14,242 bases of DNA from Pseudomonadota bacterium (lineage in GTDB: Bacteria > Pseudomonadota > Gammaproteobacteria > Burkholderiales > Thiobacillaceae). Every line of letters starts with the position of its first letter. The stretch's first letter is position 1. The stretch covers positions 1 through 14,242 of the forward strand of contig JAUPLV010000042.1 of the NCBI GenBank assembly GCA_030836725.1, written 5' to 3'. The position numbers were made by a program, and so were the translations under genes. Below are positions 7,872 through 13,012 of this stretch, piece by piece. The notes below the pieces were generated by a model. It was not told the DNA's origin. It saw only the letters and a list, made by a program, of their open reading frames with translations, and did not search any database.

Positions 7872-7943
7872 ATGTTCGACGCCCGTATCCTCGCCATGAA
7901 GTTCCCGCGCCAACAGATGGTCCTGTCCGGAGGTGGCCGCTGA
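7872..7943 (+). CDS. Possible 23-codon leader ORF upstream of surE
   Basis: ATG at 7872 opens a 23-codon frame (begins MFDARILAMKF, ends MVLSGGGR) that stops at TGA 7941-7943. The last A of that stop is the first base of the surE ATG (TGATG). The predicted transcription start falls at 7871-7872, so the message could begin directly with AUG and be leaderless. The surE ribosome binding site (GGAGGT, 7929-7934) lies inside the frame, so translating it would affect access to surE. The peptide matches nothing I recognise and shows no attenuator-type run of one amino acid. It could be a chance frame; conservation would decide. Confidence 0.3.
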   Translation: MFDARILAMKFPRQQMVLSGGGR

Positions 7944-8686
7944 TGCGCATCCTGCTCTCCAACGACGACGGATATTTCGCCCCCGGTCTGGCCGCGCTGG
8001 CGCAGGCGCTTGCGCCGCTGGCCGAGATCACCGTGGTGGCGCCCGAGCGCGACCGCAGCGGCGCGTCGAATTCGCTGACGCTCGACCGCCCGCTGATGCT
8101 GCGCCAGGCGCCAGGCGGTTTTTATTATGTCAACGGCACGCCGACCGATTGCGTGCACCTGGCGGTGACCGGCATGCTGGACCATATGCCGGACATGGTG
8201 ATTTCCGGCATCAACCACGGCGCCAACATGGGTGACGACACCATCTATTCCGGCACCGTCGCCGCTGCCACCGAGGGCTATCTGCTCGGCATTCCATCGA
8301 TCGCGGTCTCGCTCTCCAGCCACAACGCGCGGCATTTCGACGCCGCCGCGCGCGTGGTGGCCGAACTGGTGCAGCGCATCCAGACCCGGCCACCGACCGA
8401 GCCGATGCTGCTCAACGTCAACGTGCCGGACCTCGACTGGGCCGAATTAAAGGGCCTCAGCGTGACCCGGCTGGGCAAGCGCCACAAGGCCGAGTCGGTG
8501 GTGAAGACCACCAACCCCCGCGGCCAGACCGTGTACTGGGTGGGCGCCGCCGGCGCCGCGCAGGATGCGGGTGCGGGCACCGATTTCCATGCCGTCGCCA
8601 GCGGCTTCGTTTCGATTACGCCGCTGCAGATGGATCTGACCCGTTTCAACCAGATGGACAGCGTCAACGCATGGTTGAAACCCTGA
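7943..8686 (+). CDS. surE: 5'/3'-nucleotidase SurE
   Basis: A 247-residue SurE, the normal length. It removes phosphate from nucleoside 5'- and 3'-monophosphates, and family members also cleave short polyphosphate; it is a cytosolic metal-dependent enzyme. The metal site is visible as Asp8-Asp9 in MRILLSNDDGYFAPGL, Ser39 in PERDRSGASNSLT and Asn91 in SGINHGANMGDDTIYSGTVAAA. The C-terminal PLQMDLTR motif is also present. ATG at 7943 has GGAGGT at 7929-7934 as ribosome binding site. It is the first full-sized gene of the surE–pcm–nlpD–rpoS cluster and overlaps pcm by 16 bases. The cluster is linked to stationary-phase survival in E. coli, where the same four genes occur in the same order. Confidence 0.96.
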   Translation: MRILLSNDDGYFAPGLAALAQALAPLAEITVVAPERDRSGASNSLTLDRPLMLRQAPGGFYYVNGTPTDCVHLAVTGMLDHMPDMVISGINHGANMGDDTIYSGTVAAATEGYLLGIPSIAVSLSSHNARHFDAAARVVAELVQRIQTRPPTEPMLLNVNVPDLDWAELKGLSVTRLGKRHKAESVVKTTNPRGQTVYWVGAAGAAQDAGAGTDFHAVASGFVSITPLQMDLTRFNQMDSVNAWLKP

Positions 8687-9351
8687 ACCTGCGCGACGGC
8701 ATCGGCATGACCTCGGCGCGCACGCGCGGCCGCATGGTCGAGCGCCTGCGCGAACAGGGCATCAAGGACGAGACCGTGCTGGCGGCGATGGGCAGCGTGC
8801 CGCGCCATCTGTTCGTCGACCAGGCGCTGCAGTCGCGCGCCTACGAGGACACCGCGCTGCCGATCGGCTTCGCGCAAACCATTTCCAATCCCTACATCGT
8901 TGCGCGCATGGTCGAACTGGCGCGCCATGGCGAAAAAGGCCAGGGCCGGGCGCTCGGGCGCGTGCTGGAAATCGGGCTGGGCTGCGGCTACCAGGCCGCG
9001 GTACTGTCCAAGCTGGCGCGCGAGGTGGTGTCGATGGAGCGCATCGCCGCGCTGGTCGGCAAGACCCGTGCGCGCCTGCGCGAACTGCGCGTCAACAACG
9101 TCAAGCCCAAGCACGGCGACGGCATGCATGGGGCGAAGGATTTCGCGCCGTTCGACGCCATCGTGATCGCGGCTGCGTTTGCCGAAGTGCCGCGGGAACT
9201 GCTGCCGCAACTGGCCGACGGAGGGCGCCTGGTGATGCCGCTCGGCCATGCCACGCAGACGCTGTGCGTGGTCGAGCGCCAGGGCGACCAGTTCGTCGAA
9301 AGCCTGCTCGAGGGGGTGAAATTCGTGCCCTTGCTGCCGGGGGTGGCGTGA
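8671..9351 (+). CDS. pcm: Protein-L-isoaspartate O-methyltransferase
   Basis: A 226-residue PCMT, slightly longer than E. coli Pcm (208). It methylates isoaspartyl residues with S-adenosylmethionine, starting repair of aged proteins. Substrate-side motif AQTISNPYIVARM (Q69-S72) and the preceding LPIGF are intact. The methyltransferase motif I at residues 98-108 reads VLEIGLGCGYQ, where VLEIGTGSGYQ is usual. FDAIVIAAA and EVP form the next motif, and RLVMPLG and VKFVPLLPG close the domain. The ATG at 8671 lies within surE (16-base overlap), so translation is probably coupled; its stop overlaps the nlpD start by 4 bases. The extra length is mainly at the N-terminus and in the EKGQGRALG segment before motif I. 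Confidence 0.94.
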   Translation: MVETLNLRDGIGMTSARTRGRMVERLREQGIKDETVLAAMGSVPRHLFVDQALQSRAYEDTALPIGFAQTISNPYIVARMVELARHGEKGQGRALGRVLEIGLGCGYQAAVLSKLAREVVSMERIAALVGKTRARLRELRVNNVKPKHGDGMHGAKDFAPFDAIVIAAAFAEVPRELLPQLADGGRLVMPLGHATQTLCVVERQGDQFVESLLEGVKFVPLLPGVA

Positions 9352-10259
9352 GGATAGCCGCTGTGGTGCTGGCGGGGATGGTGTTGACGGCCTGTACCGC
9401 GCGTGGACCGGCGCCGGTCAGCGAGCGGGGGGCGCGACCGCCGTCGTCTGTCGCCGTCAAGCCGGTTACGCCGCTGATCGAGCCGTCCGCCAACGGCCTG
9501 CATACGGTGCAGCGCGGCGACACGCTCTATGCCATCGCCTTTGCCAACAGCCTGGATTACCGCGAAATCGCCAGCTGGAACCGGCTCGAATCGCCCGACC
9601 GCATCCTGGTTGGCCAGGTACTGCGACTGTCGCCGCCACCGGGGGCAGTCGAAATCCAGCCGCTGGAAAAACCTCCCGAACCGAGCCCGCGTCCCCTGGT
9701 CGACCCTCCCGTGCTGAGCGCCCCGCAGGCGGTATTGCTGGCGTACTCCGATGCCGGCTGGGCTCAGGTGTCGGGCGCTTCCGCGCTAGCCGCCGTCGCG
9801 CCCGCTGCGAAGCCGGAGCCGGTCGTTCCCCGGCCCGCGATTACGCCGACGGCGCCGGCCGCGACTTCCGGCGCGACTTCGGCCACGGCAGTCGATCGCT
9901 GGCTATGGCCGGCCGAGGGCGAACTGATCGGGCGCTTTGGCGCCGCCGGAGGCAAAGGCATCGACCTCGTCGGTGCACGCAACGCGCCGGTCAAGGCGGT
10001 GGCGCCGGGCAAGGTGGTGTATAGCGGCACCGGCCTGCGCGGTTACGGCCATCTGCTTATAGTCAAGCACGCGGGGGAGTTTCTGTCGGCCTACGCGCAC
10101 AATGACAGCGTGCTGGTGAAGGAGGGCGATGCCGTGAAAGCCGGCCAGCGGATTGCGTCGATGGGCGATAGCGGCGCCGACCGCGTGAAGCTGCATTTTG
10201 AAATACGCCGCTATGGCAAGCCGCTTGACCCTTTGGATTACCTGCCGGAGCGATCATGA
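9348..10259 (+). CDS. nlpD: NlpD-type lipoprotein, LysM plus degenerate LytM (M23) domain
   Basis: A 303-residue lipoprotein if started at GTG 9348. That start gives a short hydrophobic signal and a lipobox (LTA before Cys16), overlaps the pcm stop as GTGA, and has GGGGGTG just upstream; starting at 9264 would spoil the signal. LysM covers about residues 52-95 (HTVQRGDTLYAIA to VGQVLRLS) and binds peptidoglycan. A Pro/Ala-rich linker follows to about 183. The M23 domain covers about 184-301. The metal ligands of active M23 peptidases are only partly kept: Asp206 (KGIDLVG) and His283 (LHFEIRR) are present, but Lys203 and Lys281 occupy the places usually held by His. It is therefore probably non-catalytic, like E. 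coli NlpD, which activates the septal amidase AmiC. Its stop overlaps rpoS by 4 bases. Confidence 0.92.
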   Translation: MRIAAVVLAGMVLTACTARGPAPVSERGARPPSSVAVKPVTPLIEPSANGLHTVQRGDTLYAIAFANSLDYREIASWNRLESPDRILVGQVLRLSPPPGAVEIQPLEKPPEPSPRPLVDPPVLSAPQAVLLAYSDAGWAQVSGASALAAVAPAAKPEPVVPRPAITPTAPAATSGATSATAVDRWLWPAEGELIGRFGAAGGKGIDLVGARNAPVKAVAPGKVVYSGTGLRGYGHLLIVKHAGEFLSAYAHNDSVLVKEGDAVKAGQRIASMGDSGADRVKLHFEIRRYGKPLDPLDYLPERS

Positions 10260-11191
10260 GCCCAGACGACGAGCCCGATGACCTGCCGCATGACGAGGGC
10301 GATGCCGCGGAGCAAGCCGCGGATTCGGTCGATGAACTGGCGTCCGCCATTCTCGACGAGGCGCAGGTCGATGTGACCCAGCTTTATCTCAACGAAATCG
10401 GCAAGGCGCCGCTGCTGACCGCGGTAGAGGAAGTCGCGCTGGCGAGGCGCACCGCGCGGGGCGATTTCGAGGCGCGCCAGATCATGATCGAGCGCAACCT
10501 GCGGCTGGTGGTCAACATCGCCAAGCACTATGCCAATCGCGGGCTGACCCTGCTCGACTTGGTGGAGGAGGGCAACCTCGGCCTGATCCATGCGCTGGAA
10601 AAATTCGACCCCGAGCGCGGTTTCCGGTTTTCCACCTACGCGACGTGGTGGATCCGCCAGAACATCGAGCGCGCGATCATGAACCAGTCGCGCACCATCC
10701 GCCTGCCGGTTCACATCATCAAGGAACTCAATATCTACCTGCGCGCCAAGCGTCATCTGGAAACCCACGGCGTCACCGAGGCCGGATTCGACGACATCGC
10801 GGCACTGACCAGCCACCCGGTCGAGGACGTGCGCCGCATCATGCGGATGAACGAGCGGGTCGCCTCGCTCGACGCGCCGCTCGATGTCGACCCGACGCTG
10901 TCGCTGGGCGAGGCCATTGCCGACGAAAACGCGCATCTGCCGGACGAAATGCTGCAACTCGAGGAGATCGGGCATTACGTCCAGGAATGGTTGGCCCAGC
11001 TCACCAGCAAGCAGCGCTGGGTGATCGAACGCCGGTTCGGCCTGAATGGATGCGAGGCCTGCACGCTGGAAGATCTGGCGCTTGAGCTTGAGGTGACGCG
11101 CGAGCGCGTGCGGCAGATCCAGATGGAATCCCTGCGCATCCTGCGGCAGATGCTGCGGCGGCGAGGCATTTCCAGGGACGAGCTGTTCTGA
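10256..11191 (+). CDS. rpoS: RNA polymerase sigma factor RpoS (sigma-38)
   Basis: A 311-residue sigma-70 group 2 factor, near the usual 330. After an acidic N-terminus, region 1.2 starts at DVTQLYLNEIGKAPLLT. Region 2 is nearly invariant: RNLRLVVNIAKHYANRGL, LDLVEEGNLGLIHALEKFDP and RGFRFSTYATWWIRQNIERA, with RTIRLPVHIIKELN following. Region 3 and region 4 end in LEDLALELEVTRERVRQIQ, the -35-binding helix-turn-helix. The long region 1.1 of RpoD is absent. It is identified as RpoS, not another group 2 sigma, by the FSTYATWW-to-HIIKELN stretch and by its position after nlpD. Lys156-Glu157 match the E. coli K173/E174 contact with the RssB adaptor. ATG at 10256 overlaps the nlpD stop (ATGA), with GGAG 10247-10250 five bases upstream, so translation may be coupled. 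Confidence 0.96.
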   Translation: MSPDDEPDDLPHDEGDAAEQAADSVDELASAILDEAQVDVTQLYLNEIGKAPLLTAVEEVALARRTARGDFEARQIMIERNLRLVVNIAKHYANRGLTLLDLVEEGNLGLIHALEKFDPERGFRFSTYATWWIRQNIERAIMNQSRTIRLPVHIIKELNIYLRAKRHLETHGVTEAGFDDIAALTSHPVEDVRRIMRMNERVASLDAPLDVDPTLSLGEAIADENAHLPDEMLQLEEIGHYVQEWLAQLTSKQRWVIERRFGLNGCEACTLEDLALELEVTRERVRQIQMESLRILRQMLRRRGISRDELF

Positions 11192-11256
11192 TGTTCCACG
11201 CCTTGCCCATCGCACGGGAACGCCGCGCGTGGCCGCATGCGGAGACGCCGCAATGA
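11191..11256 (+). CDS. Possible 21-codon ORF linking rpoS and the HAD gene
   Basis: ATG at 11191 shares its A with the rpoS stop (TGATG). The frame runs 21 codons (starts MFHALPIARERRA, ends HAETPQ) and stops at TGA 11254-11256, overlapping the ATG of the HAD gene (ATGA). It fills the whole 61-base gap. It has no good ribosome binding site of its own and would rely on ribosomes ending rpoS. The peptide is basic in the middle and unlike anything I know. It may be a chance frame or a coupling device that carries ribosomes from rpoS to the next gene. Confidence 0.3.
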   Translation: MFHALPIARERRAWPHAETPQ

Positions 11257-11909
11257 TCGCCTGGCCGCGGGTCGATACCGTGTTCCTGGACATGGACGGC
11301 ACTTTGCTCGACCTGCATTTCGACAATCATTTCTGGCTGGAGCATATGCCGCGCCGTTATGCCGAATACCACGGCCTCGCGCCGGAAGCGGCGCGTGCTC
11401 ACCTTGCCGCGCATTACGAGCGCCACAGTGGCACGCTCAACTGGTATTGCCTGGATTTCTGGAGCAGTGAACTCGCGCTCGACGTCCTGCAATTGAAGGA
11501 GGAGGTCGCGCATCTGATCGCGGTGCGCCCCGACGTGCCGGTTTTCCTGCGGGCACTCCGCGCGTCGAAACGCCGTGTGGTGATGGTGACCAATGCCCAT
11601 CCCAGGAGCCTCGACCTGAAAATGCGCGAAACCCGCATCGATGCCTATTTCGATGCACTGATTTCGTCGCACCAGGTCGGCCTGCCCAAGGAACACCCGG
11701 ATTTCTGGCAGGGCCTGCAAGCGATCGAGCCTTTCGACAAGCAACGCACCCTGTTTGTCGACGACAGCCTGCCGGTGCTGAAAAGCGCGCAGGCTTACGG
11801 GATCGCGCAGCTGCTGGCGGTGTGCAATCCGGATTCGAAACAGCCGCACAAGGATTGCGGGGAATTTCAGGCGATCACCAGTTTCGAGCAGGTAATGCCA
11901 GATGCGTGA
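11253..11909 (+). CDS. HAD-superfamily nucleotidase, YrfG (GMP/IMP nucleotidase)-like
   Basis: A 218-residue HAD hydrolase of subfamily IA. Motif I is FLDMDGTLLD with nucleophile Asp13 and acid Asp15; motif II is VMVTNAHPR (Thr113, Asn114); motif III is Lys146 in GLPKEHPDFW; motif IV is LFVDDS (Asp170-Asp171). The cap begins with LHFDNHFWLEHMPRRYAEYHGL, the arrangement seen in E. coli YrfG (222 residues), which dephosphorylates GMP and IMP. Substrate choice here is inferred from that likeness only. ATG at 11253 is preferred because GGAG at 11241-11244 is 8 bases upstream and the protein then begins directly before the DxDGT strand; GTG at 11229 has no such support. It follows rpoS by 61 bases and may be read from the same transcript. 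Confidence 0.88.
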   Translation: MIAWPRVDTVFLDMDGTLLDLHFDNHFWLEHMPRRYAEYHGLAPEAARAHLAAHYERHSGTLNWYCLDFWSSELALDVLQLKEEVAHLIAVRPDVPVFLRALRASKRRVVMVTNAHPRSLDLKMRETRIDAYFDALISSHQVGLPKEHPDFWQGLQAIEPFDKQRTLFVDDSLPVLKSAQAYGIAQLLAVCNPDSKQPHKDCGEFQAITSFEQVMPDA

Positions 11910-11981
11910 GAAAAGTGCCGCGCGCACTGGGCCAACCAAGGTTTCAGGCATCCAGCTAGTTGCCGATGGCAGGCACGCCCA

Positions 11982-12416
11982 ATGTGGGCTGATTCATTCG
12001 GGGGGATGATGGGCGTTTTAACGTGGGAACCGAAAGGAAAGCCGGTCTATGCCGCTCTTGGTTTCTGGATACTGTTGGCCATATCCGTTTTGATTACCCG
12101 ATACGCATCCCAGGACATGACAGAGGCGACCTGGTACTCATCGACTGAGCGCATGCTATTGCGCTTACCTATCGCGCTCTGGGTGTTTTTCGACGCAGAA
12201 GACAGGCTGTTTGAGAAATCGCGCCGAGACATTTACGCATCCATGTCCTTGATTGTTCCAGAAATAAGCATTCCCATTTTTCTGGTCAAATCGCGCGGCT
12301 GGCGAGAGGCGGGAAAGTCCGTCCTGCGATTCCTGGGCTGTTTTCTGCTTCTCGCTGCAGCCGTTTGGCCGCTGCAGTTATTGCTTGACCAATTCTTCCA
12401 CGTTGCGCAGCCATGA
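11982..12416 (+). CDS. Unrecognised small integral membrane protein
   Basis: A protein of up to 144 residues that I cannot assign to a family. It has a hydrophobic segment at about 21-40 (VYAALGFWILLAISVLI), a moderately hydrophobic one around LRLPIALWVFFDA, a third at ASMSLIVPEISIPIFLV, and a strong C-terminal one, VLRFLGCFLLLAAAVWPLQLLL. Three to four membrane passes are plausible, with basic patches (EKSRRD, KSRGWREAGK) between them. The start is uncertain: ATG 11982 has no ribosome binding site and sits in the 3-base loop of a 5-bp inverted repeat, while ATG 12006 and 12009 are in frame just after a G run (12000-12005). Base composition departs from its neighbours: I count 153 G or C in bases 12001-12300 (51%), far lower than the flanking genes. 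No sign of mobility genes. Confidence 0.7.
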   Translation: MWADSFGGMMGVLTWEPKGKPVYAALGFWILLAISVLITRYASQDMTEATWYSSTERMLLRLPIALWVFFDAEDRLFEKSRRDIYASMSLIVPEISIPIFLVKSRGWREAGKSVLRFLGCFLLLAAAVWPLQLLLDQFFHVAQP

Positions 12417-12452
12417 AGCCCTAATCGCGAGCGTATCAAACAGGAAGCCGTG

Positions 12453-12495
12453 CAGGGCGCAAGCCACCGAATCAGGCCTGGAGGCTTGCGCCTTG
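12453..12495. terminator. Strong hairpin between convergent genes, possible bidirectional terminator
   Basis: GGCGCAAGCC at 12456-12465 and its exact reverse complement GGCTTGCGCC at 12483-12492 enclose a 17-base loop. Adding 12453-12455 with 12493-12495 extends the RNA stem to about 13 pairs, including one G-U in the + transcript. The right arm lies in the last codons of the - strand DUF498-family gene, and the left arm lies between the two convergent stops. No T-run follows on either strand, so it is not a textbook intrinsic terminator. It may stop transcription weakly, protect 3' ends, or do both. Confidence 0.45.
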
Positions 12496-12876
12496 GGCGT
12501 TGGGTTCGATCAGCACTGCCGCCCCCACGCTCCGCCCCTCCGCCGCAAGAATGTTGTAGGTGCGGCACAGCGCGCCGAGATTCATCACCTCGAGGCCGAT
12601 GCGCGCCTCCGCCAGCGCCTGCGTGAGGGAAGGGTGCGGAAAGCGCAGGCGGTTGCCGGTTCCCAGCAGCAGGATATCCAGCTTGCGGTTGGCGATCCAT
12701 TCGAAATGCGCGGCGGTCAGCGCGTCGAAATGAAGGCCGGCCCAGGGGGCGACTTCGATTCCGCGCGTCGTCAGCAGCAGGCTGGCTTCGTGACGATGGC
12801 CGTTGATGAAGACATGATCGTCGCCATAGCCGGAGAACAGCAGTTGGCCGGCGTCGGAGTTGAGGTGCAGTTTCAT
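12472..12876 (-). CDS. Mth938/DUF498-family (Xcc1710-like) protein
   Basis: A 134-residue cytosolic protein of the Mth938-like fold (DUF498/PF04430), the family that also contains human mitochondrial complex I assembly factor NDUFAF3. Features seen are the N-terminal MKLHLNSDAG, then GYGDDHVFINGHRHEASLLLTT, WIANRKLDILLLGTGNRLRFP (the conserved LLLGTG segment) and MNLGALCRTYNILAAEGRSVGAAVL. The family has no established enzymatic activity, and none of the residues here suggests one. It is the only - strand gene in the window. It starts at ATG 12876-12874 with AAGG upstream on that strand. It diverges from alaA across about 136 bases and converges on the small membrane gene at a hairpin. I see no convincing -35/-10 pair for it. 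Confidence 0.88.
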   Translation of the reverse strand: MKLHLNSDAGQLLFSGYGDDHVFINGHRHEASLLLTTRGIEVAPWAGLHFDALTAAHFEWIANRKLDILLLGTGNRLRFPHPSLTQALAEARIGLEVMNLGALCRTYNILAAEGRSVGAAVLIEPNAQGASLQA

Positions 12877-12930
12877 GCTGAAACCTTAGCAGATTCGGCG
12901 CCCGCCCGCGCCTGTCCCCTGCAACAGCGT

Positions 12931-12959
12931 TTGCCGGGGCAGGGCGGCTCCGGTAAAAT
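12931..12959 (+). promoter_or_regulatory. Candidate sigma-70 promoter for alaA
   Basis: TTGCCG at 12931-12936 (four of six to TTGACA) and TAAAAT at 12954-12959 (five of six to TATAAT) are 17 bases apart, the optimal spacing. Transcription would start near 12966 and leave a leader of about 47 bases before the GTG of alaA. It is the best -35/-10 pair I found in the window. The motif was found by eye only. Confidence 0.6.
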
Positions 12960-13012
12960 CGCGCGTTTTCCAAGGCATTGTTTTGTCTTGATTTACGCAC
13001 CGGGAAAACACC

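Noticed and set aside
9264..9347. An ATG-initiated 28-codon extension of nlpD inside pcm.
   Set aside because: It would put Arg-rich sequence before the lipoprotein signal; GTG 9348 gives a proper signal, lipobox and ribosome binding site.
10035..10063. TATAGT at 10058-10063 inside nlpD as a possible rpoS promoter.
   Set aside because: The matching -35 position (CTGCGC) is poor and the extended -10 TG is out of register by one base.
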